DNA of 64,000 nucleotides, from contig NZ_QOHF01000019.1 of NCBI RefSeq assembly GCF_003319115.1, positions 35,402 through 99,401 on the forward strand. Direction: 5' to 3'. The translations under genes were made by a program, and so were the position numbers. Positions 52,335-63,168 of this stretch are shown here, one piece after another; within the stretch, counting starts at the first letter, position 1, and the number at the start of each line of letters is the position of its first letter. The notes beneath the pieces are model-generated. The model was given only the letters and a program-made list of their open reading frames with translations, made no database searches and was not told where the DNA came from. Source of the stretch: Geodermatophilus sp. TF02-6. GTDB taxonomy: Bacteria; Actinomycetota; Actinomycetes; Mycobacteriales; Geodermatophilaceae.

Positions 52335-53221
52335 GGGAGCCGTTCGGCCGGCGGCTGGCCGACGCCGTCGCCGTCCGCGGCCCGCTGTGCGTCGGCATCG
52401 ACCCGCACGCGCCGCTGCTGGAGCGCTGGGACCTGCCCGACTCCCCTGCGGGCCTGGCCCGCTTCACCGACGTCGTCGTCGACGCCCTCGCCGGCTCGGT
52501 CGCCGTCCTCAAGCCGCAGCTGGCCTTCTACGAGCGGCACGGCTCGCGCGGCCTGGCCGTGCTGGAGGACGCCGTCGCCCGGGCGCGGGACGCCGGCGCG
52601 CTGGTGCTGCTCGACGCCAAGCGCGGCGACATCGGCTCGACGATGGACGCCTACGCGGACTGCCTGCGCCCCGGCCACCCGCTGCACGCGGACGCGATGA
52701 CGGTCAGCCCCTACCTCGGCCCGGGCGCCCTGCAGCCGGCCGTCGACACCGCCCGGCAGTCCGGCGGCGGGCTGTTCGTGCTGGCCCGTACGTCCAACCC
52801 GGACGCCGGCACGCTGCAGTCCGCGCGGGTGGGGGAGCGGACCGTCGCCCAGGTCGTCGTCGACACCGTGCGCTGCTGGAACACCCCCGACTGGGTGGTC
52901 GGCGACCCGCTGCCCGACGTCGCCGCCGTCCGCGACACCGCGAGCCGGTGGGGGCCGGCGACCGGCTCGTTCGGCGTCGTCGTCGGCGCCACGCTGCGCG
53001 CGCTGGACGTCGACCTCACCGGTCTCGGCGGCCCGGTGCTCGCTCCCGGGCTGGGCGCGCAGGGCGGGTCGGTCGCCGACCTGCGCCGGCTGTTCGGCGA
53101 CGGCCTGGTAGCCGGCGCGGCCGTCGTCCCCACGGTGTCACGGGATGTGCTCGCCGCGGGTCCCGACCGGGCCGGGCTGCGCGCCGCCGCGGAGCGCTGG
53201 GCCGCCGAGCTGGCCGGCTGA
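52331..53221 (+). CDS. pyrF: Orotidine 5'-phosphate decarboxylase, type 2
   Basis: 296-residue TIM-barrel enzyme converting OMP to UMP, the last step of the pathway. LCVGIDPH opens the barrel, the catalytic Lys/Asp motif is DAKRGDIGSTMDAYA, and the phosphate-binding end has VLAPGLGAQGG. The long form is the actinobacterial type. ATG overlaps the pyrD stop. Last gene of the pyr operon. Confidence 0.97.
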   Translation: MREPFGRRLADAVAVRGPLCVGIDPHAPLLERWDLPDSPAGLARFTDVVVDALAGSVAVLKPQLAFYERHGSRGLAVLEDAVARARDAGALVLLDAKRGDIGSTMDAYADCLRPGHPLHADAMTVSPYLGPGALQPAVDTARQSGGGLFVLARTSNPDAGTLQSARVGERTVAQVVVDTVRCWNTPDWVVGDPLPDVAAVRDTASRWGPATGSFGVVVGATLRALDVDLTGLGGPVLAPGLGAQGGSVADLRRLFGDGLVAGAAVVPTVSRDVLAAGPDRAGLRAAAERWAAELAG

Positions 53222-53443
53222 GCTTGCCGGGCAGCCTTCTTCCGGCCGCGTCACCAGGGGGTTCGGTGCAGCCGTCGGCGTGTCGTCCTCCGGTGTGTCG
53301 GACGGACCCGTCCGCTGCACCGCCGGCTGCACCATGGTGCGCTCGCGCTTGTGACCTGCGAGGATGACGCACGGTCACCACTGGTCGACACGGAGAGTGG
53401 AGGCCGCCTCACCGACCGCTCGAAACCCGCGATGCGGACGGAC
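53222..53443. other. Structured spacer after pyrF
   Basis: GGTGCAGCCG (53265-53274) pairs perfectly with CGGCTGCACC (53324-53333). Between them CGGAC and GTCCG (about 53300-53314) form an inner hairpin. This may be the pyr operon terminator. No gene is seen in the rest of the gap. Confidence 0.45.
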
Positions 53444-53473
53444 GTGACCTGCGCATACACCGGGAACTAGGTT
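53444..53473 (+). promoter_or_regulatory. Candidate mihF promoter
   Basis: GTGACC (53444-53449) and TAGGTT (53468-53473) are spaced 18 nt and resemble actinobacterial -35 and -10 boxes. A transcript from here would have a leader of about 90 nt before the mihF ATG at 53569. Confidence 0.45.
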
Positions 53474-53568
53474 GACCGCCAGGCTCAGCAGCGAGCCCTG
53501 ACCCCGACACAGCCCCGAGCCCCGACCGGTCGAAGACGTTGGCCGGCGACGACAGATTGGGTCGCACC

Positions 53569-53922
53569 ATGCCACTCCCTGACCTGTCCCCCGAACAGCG
53601 CGCCGCAGCACTGGAGAAGGCCGCGGCCGCCCGCAAGGCCCGCGCCGAGCTGCGGGAGCGACTCAAGAGCAAGGGCGCCACCGTCGCCGACGTCCTCAAG
53701 CAGGGCGATACCGACGAGGTGATCGGCAAGATGCGGGTCTCCGCGGTCCTGGAGTCCCTGCCCGGGGTGGGCAAGGCACGCGCGGCGAAGATCATGGAGC
53801 GCCTCGAGATCTCGCCCACCCGCCGGGTCCGCGGCCTCGGCGCCAACCAGCGCCGGGCGCTGGAGCAGGAGTTCGGCGGCAAGGAGATCGTCCCCGAGCA
53901 GGTCCCCGAGGGCGCCGTCTGA
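53569..53922 (+). CDS. mihF: Integration host factor, actinobacterial type (mIHF)
   Basis: 117-residue nucleoid-associated DNA-binding protein of the actinobacterial mIHF family. It starts [19 protein letters not shown], has a basic helical arm, then the helix-two-turn-helix core [20 protein letters not shown] and the [15 protein letters not shown] motif that contacts DNA. The ATG at 53569 matches the short, functional mycobacterial form. About 12 extra residues follow the usual C-terminus. Order pyrF-mihF-gmk-rpoZ is conserved in actinobacteria. Confidence 0.95.
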   Translation: MPLPDLSPEQRAAALEKAAAARKARAELRERLKSKGATVADVLKQGDTDEVIGKMRVSAVLESLPGVGKARAAKIMERLEISPTRRVRGLGANQRRALEQEFGGKEIVPEQVPEGAV

Positions 53923-53966
53923 CCGTCGAGGGCACCGCAGGCACCACCTCGCACCCGACCCGCGAC

Positions 53967-54542
53967 GTGGACCGACGAGCGGTGGAGGCCGCCCCCGCCC
54001 GCCTGACCGTCCTCTCCGGACCCTCCGGCGTGGGCAAGGGCACCGTGGTGGCCGAGGTGCGGCGCCGGTACCCCGGCGTGTGGGTGTCGGTGTCGGCCAC
54101 CACCCGCCGTCCGCGCCCCGGTGAGGTCGAGGGGGTGCACTACTCCTTCGTGAGTGACGCCGATTTCGACCGGCTGATCGTCGAGGACGGCCTGCTCGAG
54201 TGGGCCGAGTACGCCGGCAACCGCTACGGCACGCCGGTCGCCCCGGTGCGCGAGCGGCTCGCCACCGGGGCGCCGGCTCTGCTGGAGATCGAGCTGCAGG
54301 GCGCCCGCCAGGTCCGCGCGCGCGACCCCGGGGCCCAGCTGGTGTTCCTCGCGCCGCCGTCGTGGGGCGAGCTGGTCAGCCGGCTGGCCGGCCGTGGCTC
54401 CGAGCCGCCCACCGTCCAGGAGCGGCGGTTGGCCATCGCCCAGGCCGAGCTGGACGCCGCCGGGGAGTTCGACGTGGTGGTGGTCAACGACGACGTCGCC
54501 CGGGCCGCGGACGAGTTGGTATGGTTGCTGACTGCGCCGTAG
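53967..54542 (+). CDS. gmk: Guanylate kinase
   Basis: 191-residue kinase converting GMP to GDP. The P-loop [10 protein letters not shown] is at about 17-26. The GMP-binding segment [19 protein letters not shown] and [15 protein letters not shown] are typical, and the lid follows. GTG start with weak context, 44 nt after mihF. In front of rpoZ. Confidence 0.95.
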   Translation: MDRRAVEAAPARLTVLSGPSGVGKGTVVAEVRRRYPGVWVSVSATTRRPRPGEVEGVHYSFVSDADFDRLIVEDGLLEWAEYAGNRYGTPVAPVRERLATGAPALLEIELQGARQVRARDPGAQLVFLAPPSWGELVSRLAGRGSEPPTVQERRLAIAQAELDAAGEFDVVVVNDDVARAADELVWLLTAP

Positions 54543-54644
54543 CCCGGCCGTCCGGTCCGGCGTGCCGACGCCTCCGAGTGATGGGGCCCGGTCCGCCCCC
54601 CCCCGACACTCCCGTCCGACGATCGCTGAGGAGCACGCCCGCCC

Positions 54645-54908
54645 GTGTCCGGAGTCGCACCTGCCCCCGAGGGCATCACCAACCCGCCGATCGACGAGCT
54701 GCTCGAGCGCACCAGCAGCAAGTACGGGCTGGTGATCTTCGCCGCCAAGCGCGCGCGGCAGATCAACGCCTACTACAGCCAGCTCTCCGAGGGCCTGCTC
54801 GAGTACGTCGGCCCGCTGGTCGACACCGCGCCCCAGGAGAAGCCGCTGTCGATCGCGCTGCGCGAGATCAACGAGGGCCTGCTCACCCACACTGCCGGCG
54901 ATCACTGA
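54645..54908 (+). CDS. rpoZ: RNA polymerase omega subunit
   Basis: 87-residue subunit that aids assembly and stability of RNA polymerase. It has the [29 protein letters not shown] core and the C-terminal [18 protein letters not shown] start with GAGGAG upstream. Its stop is directly followed by a block of intergenic repeats. Confidence 0.96.
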   Translation: MSGVAPAPEGITNPPIDELLERTSSKYGLVIFAAKRARQINAYYSQLSEGLLEYVGPLVDTAPQEKPLSIALREINEGLLTHTAGDH

Positions 54909-55100
54909 AAGGACCCTCCTGCCCCCCACCGTTCGCAGGCTCGCGGCGGGACCCTGCAGGAGGGCCGCCCGTCCTCCCCACCCTTCGCAGGCTCAGGGTG
55001 GGACCCGGGACGGGGCCGCCCCTGCCCCCCGCCGTTCGCAGGCTCGGGGCGGTGCCCGGGACGGGGCCGCGGCGGGCCCCTGCAGAGGGGCCGTTAGCGG
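54909..55100. repeat. GAGCCTGCGA-family repeats, three tandem copies
   Basis: TCGCAGGCTC occurs at 54933-54942, 54985-54994 and 55036-55045, each within a similar GC-rich unit of about 50 nt (CCCACC, TTCGCAGGCTC, GGGTGGGACCC, GGGGCC). The outer parts GGACCCTCCTG and CTGCAGGAGGGCC are complementary, so the block can fold. It fills most of the 312-nt rpoZ-coaBC gap. No gene seen. Confidence 0.75.
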
Positions 55101-55220
55101 GGGCCGGCCCGGACGAGGGGACTGGGACTGGAGAGGACGCACCCGGCAGCACCTGCCGGGTGGGTCCTCGGGTGAGGAGGATCCGGTGGACGAGCCGGCC
55201 AGCACCCGCGGAGCACGGCC

Positions 55221-56432
55221 GTGAGCCGGATCGTGCTGGGCATCGGTGGGGGCGTGGCCGCCTACAAGGCCGCGCTGCTGCTGCGGGCGTTCACCGAGGC
55301 CGGGCACGACGTCCGCGTCGTCCCGACGCCGGCGGCGCTGCGCTTCGTCGGGGCCGCCACCTTCGAGGCGCTGTCGGGCAACCCGGTCACCACCGACGTC
55401 TGGGACGACGTCGACGAGGTGGCCCACGTCCGCATCGGGCAGACCGCCGACCTGGTCGTGGTCGCGCCCGCCACCGCCGACCTGCTCGCCCGGGCCGCCG
55501 CCGGCCGCGCCGACGACCTGCTCACCGCCACCCTGCTCACCGCGCACTGCCCAGTGCTCTTCGCCCCGGCCATGCACACCGAGATGTGGCTGCACCCGGC
55601 CACCCGGGACAACGTCGCCACCCTGCGCCGCCGCGGCGCGATCGTGCTACCGCCCGCGGTCGGCCGGCTCACCGGCCCCGACTCCGGCCCCGGGCGGTTG
55701 CCCGAGCCCGCCGACGTCGCCGCCCTCGCCCTGGTCGTGCTCGGCTCCGGCTCGGCCGCCCTGGCCCCGGACCTCGCCGGCCGCAGGGTCGTGGTCAGCG
55801 CCGGGGGCACCCGCGAGCCGCTGGACCCGGTCCGCTACCTCGGCAACCGCTCCTCGGGGCGGCAGGGGTGGGCGCTGGCCCGGGTCGCCGCCGCCCGCGG
55901 CGCCGAGGTCGTCCTGGTGGCGGCCAACGTCGAGCTGCCGGCCCCGTTCGGCGTCCGCGTCGTGCCGGTCGGCACCGCCGAGGAGCTGCGCACCGCGGTG
56001 CTCGCCGAGTCGGTCGAGACCGACGTCGTCGTCATGACCGCCGCGGTCGCCGACTTCCGGCCCGCGGCGGTCGCCGGCACCAAGCTGAAGAAGAACAGCG
56101 CCGCTGAGCCGAGCGCGGTGCCGCTGGTGCGCAACCCCGACGTCCTCGCCGAGCTGGTCGCCAAGCGCCCGACCGGCCAGCTGGTCGTCGGCTTCGCCGC
56201 CGAGACCGGGGACGACGAGGGCGACGTGCTCACCCACGCCCGCGCCAAGCTCGCCCGCAAGGGCTGCGACCTGCTGGTGGTCAACGACGTCTCCGGCGGC
56301 CGGGTGTTCGGCCGGCCGGACAACGCCGCCGTGGTGCTCGCCGCCGACGGCACCGCCACCGAGCTGCCCGAGGGCAGCAAGGACGCCGTGGCCGCCGGCA
56401 TCTGGGACGCCGTCGTCCCCCGTCTGCCCTGA
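55221..56432 (+). CDS. coaBC: Bifunctional phosphopantothenoylcysteine decarboxylase/synthase CoaBC
   Basis: 403-residue enzyme of coenzyme A synthesis. The N-terminal CoaC flavoprotein domain has GIGGGVAAYKA, the catalytic His in VAHVRIG and APAMHTEMW, the actinobacterial form of the PxMNxxMW motif. The C-terminal CoaB domain starts at about 190 (VVVSAGGTREPLDPVRYLGN) and has the KLKKNS loop and NDVSGG. GTG start at 55221, after the repeats. Confidence 0.95.
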   Translation: MSRIVLGIGGGVAAYKAALLLRAFTEAGHDVRVVPTPAALRFVGAATFEALSGNPVTTDVWDDVDEVAHVRIGQTADLVVVAPATADLLARAAAGRADDLLTATLLTAHCPVLFAPAMHTEMWLHPATRDNVATLRRRGAIVLPPAVGRLTGPDSGPGRLPEPADVAALALVVLGSGSAALAPDLAGRRVVVSAGGTREPLDPVRYLGNRSSGRQGWALARVAAARGAEVVLVAANVELPAPFGVRVVPVGTAEELRTAVLAESVETDVVVMTAAVADFRPAAVAGTKLKKNSAAEPSAVPLVRNPDVLAELVAKRPTGQLVVGFAAETGDDEGDVLTHARAKLARKGCDLLVVNDVSGGRVFGRPDNAAVVLAADGTATELPEGSKDAVAAGIWDAVVPRLP

Positions 56433-56555
56433 GCCGCCCACCCCGCCGCCGCCCACTGACCCGCGCCGGCGCCGGTGCACGCCGGTAACGTGCACCCGAC
56501 GCACCGCCCACCTCCGGGCGCCCGCCGCCCCGACACCGAGACCAGGGAGTACCGA

Positions 56556-57752
<1,197 letters not shown>

Positions 57753-58029
57753 AGGGCCACCCTCCTCCCACGCCTCGGAGAGGACCCCTCTGCCCCCACT
57801 GCTCGCAGGCTCGCAGCGGGACCCTGCAGAGGGGCCGGCCGTACCCGGGAGGGGGCCTCGGGACGGGGGCCGGGACGGGGTCCTTCTCCGGTGGGGGACA
57901 AGGGAGTCCTGCCTCGACCCTCGCAGGCTCGGAGCCGGGCCGGGACGGGGCCGTGGGAGCGTCGCAGCGCCGTCATACCCCGCGGCGACACTGCCGGGTG
58001 ACCGCCACGCCCGCCGAACGGAGACCCCG
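57753..58029. repeat. GAGCCTGCGA-family repeats before priA
   Basis: TCGCAGGCTC at 57803-57812 and 57921-57930. The first sits in a unit with complementary ends AGGACCCCTCTG and CTGCAGAGGGGCC, the same design as at 54.9 kb. No gene is seen in this gap apart from the possible upstream start of priA at its right end. Confidence 0.68.
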
Positions 58030-58092
58030 CTGACCTCGGCCCCGCCCCGGCTCGCTCCCGCCGGCCCCGACCCGGACACCCGCCTCCCGCGG

Positions 58093-60048
58093 GTGGCCCG
58101 GGTCGTCGTCGACGTGCCCCTGGCGCACCTCGACCGGCCGTTCGACTACGCCGTCCCCGAGACCATGGCGGCCGAGATCCGGGCCGGCTGCCGGGTGCGG
58201 GTCCGGTTCGCCGGGCAGCTGGTCGACGGGTTCGTGCTGGAGCTCGGCGAGACCAGCGGGCACGGCGGGGAGCTGGCGCCGCTGGCCAAGCTGGTGTCGC
58301 CGGAACCGGTGCTCACCGCCCAGGTCGCGGCGCTGGCCCGCTCGGTCGCCGACCGCTGGGGCGGCACGGCGACCGACGTCCTGCGGCTGGCCGTCCCGCC
58401 CCGCCGTGCCGCCGCCGAGAAGCGACCGGCGGCCGAGCCGCCCCCACCGCCGCCCGTGCCGGACCCGACCGGCTTCGCCCGCTACCCGACCGGCCCGGCG
58501 CTGCTGGCCGCCGTCGCCGAGGGCCGCCCGGCCCGCGCGGTCTGGACGTCGCTGCCCGGCGAGGACTGGCCGGCCCGGCTGGTCGAGCTGTGCCAGGCCG
58601 CGCTCTCCGGCGGCCGCGGCGCGCTGGTCGTCGTCCCCGACGGCCGCGACCTGGACCGGCTGGCCACCGCCGCCGAGGCTCGACTACCGGCGGGCTCGGT
58701 CGCCGTGCTGCGGGCCGACGCCGCCCCCGACGCGCGCTACCGCCGCTTCCTGGACGTCGTCCGGGGCAGCGCGCGGGTGGTGCTCGGCGCCCGGGCCGCG
58801 GTCTACGCGCCGGTGGCCGACCTCGGGCTGGTCGCGGTCTGGGACGACGGGGACGACCTGCACGCCGAGCCGCGCGCCCCCTACGCGCACGCCCGCGACG
58901 TCCTCCTGCACCGCGCCCACCTGGCCTCCTGTGCGGCTGTCGTGGCGGCGACCGCACGCACCGCCGAAGCCCAGCTGCTGGTGGAGAGCGGCTGGGCGCA
59001 CGAGCTGGTCGCCGACCGAGCCACCCTGCGCGCCGCCGCGCCGCGGGTGCAGGCTCTCGGCGACGACGCCGAGCTGGCCCGCGACCCCGCCGCCCGCACC
59101 GCCCGGCTGCCCAGCCTCGCCTCCCGCGTGGCCCGGCAGGCCCTCGCGGACGGCGCACCGGTGCTGGTGCAGGTGCCGCGGGCTGGGTACGCGCCCGGGC
59201 TGGCCTGCGAGCGGTGCCGCGCCCCGGCCCGCTGCCGGGTGTGCTCCGGGCCGCTGGGCGTCTCCCCGACCCCCGGGCCCGGCGGGTCGCGGGTACCGGC
59301 CTGCCGCTGGTGCGCCCGCCCGGCCGCGACCTTCGCCTGCCCGCACTGCTCCGGCACCACGCTGCGCGCCTCGGTCGTCGGCGCCGCCCGCACCGCCGAG
59401 GAGCTGGGCCGGGCCTTCCCGGGGGCCGCGGTGCGGGTCTCCGGCCGCGGCTCCGGCGTGCTGCCCTCGGTGCCCGGCACGCCCGCGCTGGTCGTCGCCA
59501 CCCCGGGCGCCGAGCCGATCGCCGAGGGCGGCTACGGCGCGGCGCTGCTGCTGGACTCCTGGGCCCTGCTCGGCCGGGCCGACCTGCGAGCCGGGGAGGA
59601 GACCCTGCGCCGCTGGATGAACGCCGCCACCCTCGTGCGGCCGGCGTCGGCCGGCGGGCAGGTCGTCGTCGCCGCCGACGCCGCCCACCCCGTCGTCCAG
59701 GCGCTGGTCCGCTGGGACCCGGCGTGGCTGGCCGCCCGGGAGCTCGCCGACCGCCGCGAGCTGGGGTTCCCGCCGGCCACCCGCATCGCGGCGCTGTCGG
59801 GTTCGGGGGCCGCGCTGGCGGAGTTCCTCGACGCGGCGCGGCTGCCGGCCGACGCCGAGGTGCTCGGCCCCGTCCCTGAGCCGCCGCGCCCCGGCCAGGA
59901 GGGAGAGCGGGAGCGCTACCTGGTGCGGGTCCCGCGCGGGGAGGGGGTGGCGCTGGCGCGCGCGCTGGCCCAGGTGCAGGGGGTCCGCAGCGCGAGGAAG
60001 GCACCCGAGCACGTCCGCGTGCAGCTGGACCCCCTCGACCTGGTGTGA
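58093..60048 (+). CDS. priA: PriA-like primosomal protein N', helicase motifs lost
   Basis: About 651 residues. The N-terminal DNA-binding domain VARVVVDVPLAHLDRPFDYAVP and the zinc-binding Cys pairs (ACERCRAPARCRVC and ACRWCARPAATFACPHC) are those of PriA. The Walker A GxTGSGKT and DEAH-box motifs are absent; their places read SLPGEDW and WDDGDDLHAEPR. This loss is typical of actinobacterial PriA, which is thought to act without helicase activity. The start is uncertain: GTG 58093 lacks a ribosome site, while an in-frame CTG at 58030 has ACGGAG 6 nt upstream. Confidence 0.88.
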   Translation: MARVVVDVPLAHLDRPFDYAVPETMAAEIRAGCRVRVRFAGQLVDGFVLELGETSGHGGELAPLAKLVSPEPVLTAQVAALARSVADRWGGTATDVLRLAVPPRRAAAEKRPAAEPPPPPPVPDPTGFARYPTGPALLAAVAEGRPARAVWTSLPGEDWPARLVELCQAALSGGRGALVVVPDGRDLDRLATAAEARLPAGSVAVLRADAAPDARYRRFLDVVRGSARVVLGARAAVYAPVADLGLVAVWDDGDDLHAEPRAPYAHARDVLLHRAHLASCAAVVAATARTAEAQLLVESGWAHELVADRATLRAAAPRVQALGDDAELARDPAARTARLPSLASRVARQALADGAPVLVQVPRAGYAPGLACERCRAPARCRVCSGPLGVSPTPGPGGSRVPACRWCARPAATFACPHCSGTTLRASVVGAARTAEELGRAFPGAAVRVSGRGSGVLPSVPGTPALVVATPGAEPIAEGGYGAALLLDSWALLGRADLRAGEETLRRWMNAATLVRPASAGGQVVVAADAAHPVVQALVRWDPAWLAARELADRRELGFPPATRIAALSGSGAALAEFLDAARLPADAEVLGPVPEPPRPGQEGERERYLVRVPRGEGVALARALAQVQGVRSARKAPEHVRVQLDPLDLV

Positions 60049-60087
60049 GCGCCCGCGTGTCGGTGCAGGTGGCGGACCGGGAGCGGC

Positions 60088-60196
60088 TGACCACGGGCTC
60101 CTCGACGTCCGCCGTGGTCACCATGCCCTCGCCGTGATCATCGGTAGGTGGCCGTCCGACGCGCCGACCGGGGTCGCCACCTGACGGTGACCACGG
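60088..60196. repeat. Degenerate ~60-nt hairpin repeat, copy 3
   Basis: 60134 begins GTGATCATCGG as in the copies at 15965 and 16987, followed by GGTGGC and, after a spacer, GCCACCTGACGGTGACCACGG ends at about 60196. Just before it TGACCACGG (60089) and CCGTGGTCA (60112) form another hairpin. It lies between priA and def. Confidence 0.65.
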
Positions 60197-60247
60197 ACGG
60201 ACGGGCCGCCGAGGTCGGGGCCGGAGGGAGCGCCGGCCGGTCCTGCC

Positions 60248-60253
60248 TAGGAT
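60248..60253 (+). promoter_or_regulatory. Probable -10 box of def, leaderless
   Basis: TAGGAT fits TANNNT and ends 6 nt before the def GTG at 60260. No Shine-Dalgarno is present, so the transcript would start at the start codon. Confidence 0.5.
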
Positions 60254-60259
60254 CGACCG

Positions 60260-60793
60260 GTGAGCGTGACCCCCATCCGGCTGCTGGGCGACCCGGTGCT
60301 GCGCACCCCGGCCGCCCCGGTCGTCGACTTCGACCGGGAGCTGCGCCGGCTGGTCGCCGACCTCACCGACACCATGTTCGCCGCCGGCGGTGCGGGGCTG
60401 GCCGCTCCGCAGATCGGCGTCGGGCTGCGGGTCTTCACCTGGTACGTCGACGGCGAGGTCGGGCACCTGGTCAACCCGCAGGTCACGCCGGTCGGCGAGG
60501 ACGCCCAGGAGGGTCTGGAGGGCTGCCTGTCCATCCCCGGGTTCGCGTTCGACTGCCGCCGCTCCCTGTACGTGGCCGCGACCGGCTTCGACGCGTTCGG
60601 CGAGCCCGTGCGGGTCGAGGGCTCGCACCTGCTGGCCCGCGCGGTGCAGCACGAGGTCGACCACCTCGACGGGGTGCTCTTCGTCGACCGGCTCGACGCC
60701 GAGGCCCGGGCCGCGGCACTGGCCGCGATCGCCGAGGCCGAGTGGGCCGGCGCGCAGGCGTGGACGCCGCGCGTGGAGGTCAGCCCGCATTGA
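60260..60793 (+). CDS. def: Peptide deformylase
   Basis: 177-residue metalloenzyme removing the formyl group from new proteins. The three motifs are [10 protein letters not shown] (44-53), EGCLSIP (with C89) and QHEVDHLDG (H131, E132, H135). GTG start, probably leaderless. Its stop overlaps the TTG start of fmt, coupling deformylation and formylation genes. Confidence 0.97.
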   Translation: MSVTPIRLLGDPVLRTPAAPVVDFDRELRRLVADLTDTMFAAGGAGLAAPQIGVGLRVFTWYVDGEVGHLVNPQVTPVGEDAQEGLEGCLSIPGFAFDCRRSLYVAATGFDAFGEPVRVEGSHLLARAVQHEVDHLDGVLFVDRLDAEARAAALAAIAEAEWAGAQAWTPRVEVSPH

Positions 60794-61731
60794 GGCTCCT
60801 GTTCGCCGGGACGCCGGAGGCCGCCGTCCCCTCGCTGGAGCTCCTGCTCGGCTCCAGCCACGAGGTCGCCGCCGTCCTCACCCGGCCCGACGCCCGCTCC
60901 GGCCGCGGCCGGACGGTGAGCCGCTCCGCGGTCGCCGAGCGGGCCGACGCCGCCGGCGTGCCGGTGCTCCAGCCGCGCTCCCCGCGCGAGCCGGGCTTCC
61001 TCGAGGAGCTCGCCGACCTCGCCGTCGACTGCGCGCCGGTGGTGGCCTACGGCGCCCTGGTGCCGCAGGCAGCGCTGGACCTGCCGCGCCACGGCTGGGT
61101 CAACCTGCACTTCTCGCTGCTGCCGGCCTGGCGCGGTGCCGCGCCGGTGCAGCACGCGGTCATGGCCGGCGACGAGGTCACCGGTGCCTCCACCTTCCGG
61201 CTGGAGGCCGGGCTGGACACCGGCCCGGTGTACGGGGTGGTCACCGAGCCGATCGGCCCCCGGGACACCGCCGGCGACGTGCTCGGCCGGCTGGCGGTCA
61301 GCGGCGCCCGGCTGCTGCTGGTCACCCTCGACGGCATCGCGGCCGGCACGCTGGTGCCCCGGCCGCAGCCGGCCGAGGGGGTCAGCTCCGCGCCGCGGAT
61401 CGAGCCGGCCGACGCCCGCGTCGACTGGGCGCTGCCCGCCTCCGTCGTCGACCGCCGCGTCCGCGGGGTCACCCCGGCGCCCGGCGCGTGGACCACCTGG
61501 CGCGGCGACCGGCTGCGGCTGGGCCCGGTCGAGCCGCAGCCGTCGTCGACCGGGCTGGTCCCGGGGGAGGTGTCGGTGGGGCCGGACGGCGTGCTGGTCG
61601 GCGCCGGCTCCGGTGCGGTCCGGCTCGGCCAGGTGCAGCCGGCCGGCAAGCGGATGGTGCCGGCCGCCGACTGGGCCCGCGGCGCCCGCCCGGCGCCCGG
61701 CGAGCGGTTCGGCGCGCAGGAGGGGGCGTGA
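60790..61731 (+). CDS. fmt: Methionyl-tRNA formyltransferase
   Basis: 313-residue enzyme formylating initiator Met-tRNA. The N-terminal Rossmann domain [17 protein letters not shown], the [18 protein letters not shown] signature (catalytic His) and the Asp in LEAGLDTGP are present, followed by the C-terminal OB domain. TTG start overlapping def; overlaps rsmB by 4 nt. Confidence 0.96.
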   Translation: MRLLFAGTPEAAVPSLELLLGSSHEVAAVLTRPDARSGRGRTVSRSAVAERADAAGVPVLQPRSPREPGFLEELADLAVDCAPVVAYGALVPQAALDLPRHGWVNLHFSLLPAWRGAAPVQHAVMAGDEVTGASTFRLEAGLDTGPVYGVVTEPIGPRDTAGDVLGRLAVSGARLLLVTLDGIAAGTLVPRPQPAEGVSSAPRIEPADARVDWALPASVVDRRVRGVTPAPGAWTTWRGDRLRLGPVEPQPSSTGLVPGEVSVGPDGVLVGAGSGAVRLGQVQPAGKRMVPAADWARGARPAPGERFGAQEGA

Positions 61732-63110
61732 GCGCCCCGCGGCGGGGCAACCGGCGGCCGCCGTCCCGCCGGCGCCGGCCGGTGCTCGACGGTGCCCGGC
61801 TGACCGCCTACGACGTCCTCGACGGGGTCTCCTCCCGCGCCGCCTACGCCAACCTGCTGCTGCCCCAGCTGCTGCGCGAACGCGAGGGCGACCTCACCTC
61901 CCGCGACGCGGCGTTCGCCACCCAGCTGGCCTACGGCACCCTGCGCGCCCAGGGCACCCTCGACGCGGTGCTCGCCCGGCTGGTCGACCGGCCGCTGGAC
62001 GCCCTCGACCCGCGGGTCCTCGACCTGCTCCGCCTGGGCTCCCACCAGCTGCTCGACCTGCGGGTGCCCGCCCACGCCGCCGTCGACACGACGGTGGCGC
62101 TCACCCGGGCGATCGTCGGTACCGGCGCCTCCGGCCTGGTCAACGCGGTGCTGCGCAGGGTCGCCGACGGCGGGGACCGCGCGGCCTGGCTCGACCGGCT
62201 CGACGGCGACGCCGAGCAGCGGCTGGCGCTGGCCACCGACCACCCGCGCTGGATCGTCGGGGCCTGGCGGGACGCGCTCGGCGGCGAGGAGGAGCTCGAG
62301 GCCGCCCTGTTCGCCGACGACGCCGCCCCCGAGGTGCACCTGGTCGCCCGGCGGGTGCCCCGCGAGCAGCTGGTGGAGGAGTCCGGCGGCACCCCGGGCC
62401 CCTGGTCGCCGTACGCCGTCCGGCTGGGCAGCGGTGACCCGGCCCGCGTGCCGTCGGTGCGCTCCGGCGCCGCGGCGGTGCAGGACGAGGGCAGTCAGCT
62501 CGCCGCGCTGCTGCTCACCCGCGCGCCGCTCGAGGGCTCCGACGCCGCCTGGCTCGACGTGTGCGCCGGGCCCGGCGGCAAGGCCGCCCTGCTGGCCGCC
62601 GTCCGGCCCTCCGGGGTGCGGCTGACCGCCGCCGACCGCGCACCGCACCGCGCCGAGCTGGTCCGGCAGGCGCTGCGCGGCGAGGACGACGTCGAGGTGC
62701 TCGTCGCAGACGGCAGGACGCCGCCGTGGGCCCCGGGCTCCTTCGACCGGGTGCTGCTCGACGCGCCCTGCACCGGGCTGGGCGCGCTGCGCCGCCGTCC
62801 CGAGGTGCGCTGGCGGCGGACGCCGGACGACGTGCCGCCGCTGGTGGAGCTGCAGACGGCGCTGCTGGACGGCGCGCTGGCCTCGGTGCGCGTCGGCGGT
62901 GTGGTGGCCTACGTGACCTGCTCGCCGCACGCGGCCGAGACCGTCGCCGTGGTCGACGCCGCCACCCGCCGCGACGACGTCGAGGCGCTGCCGGTCGCGC
63001 CCCTGTTCCCCGAGGTGCCCGACGTGGCGCGCGGAGAGCACGGGCAGCTGTGGCCGCACCGGCACGGCACCGACGCGATGTTCATGGCGCTGCTGCGCCG
63101 CACCCGCTGA
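61728..63110 (+). CDS. rsmB: 16S rRNA m5C methyltransferase RsmB
   Basis: 460-residue enzyme methylating C967-equivalent of 16S rRNA. A basic N-terminus ([14 protein letters not shown]) and a NusB-like RNA-binding domain (about 20-150) precede the SAM domain with [15 protein letters not shown], the [16 protein letters not shown] motif and the catalytic [12 protein letters not shown] start overlapping fmt. In related genomes rpe follows; here the conserved order stops. Confidence 0.95.
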   Translation: MSAPRRGNRRPPSRRRRPVLDGARLTAYDVLDGVSSRAAYANLLLPQLLREREGDLTSRDAAFATQLAYGTLRAQGTLDAVLARLVDRPLDALDPRVLDLLRLGSHQLLDLRVPAHAAVDTTVALTRAIVGTGASGLVNAVLRRVADGGDRAAWLDRLDGDAEQRLALATDHPRWIVGAWRDALGGEEELEAALFADDAAPEVHLVARRVPREQLVEESGGTPGPWSPYAVRLGSGDPARVPSVRSGAAAVQDEGSQLAALLLTRAPLEGSDAAWLDVCAGPGGKAALLAAVRPSGVRLTAADRAPHRAELVRQALRGEDDVEVLVADGRTPPWAPGSFDRVLLDAPCTGLGALRRRPEVRWRRTPDDVPPLVELQTALLDGALASVRVGGVVAYVTCSPHAAETVAVVDAATRRDDVEALPVAPLFPEVPDVARGEHGQLWPHRHGTDAMFMALLRRTR

Positions 63111-63168
63111 CGACCCGTGTCCGCCGGGGCCCGGGAACTCCCGGGCTCCGGCGGGCGACTCCAGCACC

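Noticed and set aside
56433..56555. SAM riboswitch before metK
   Set aside because: The 123-nt leader shows no recognisable SAM-I or SAM-IV core pattern; only a -10-like TAACGT and a ribosome site are seen.
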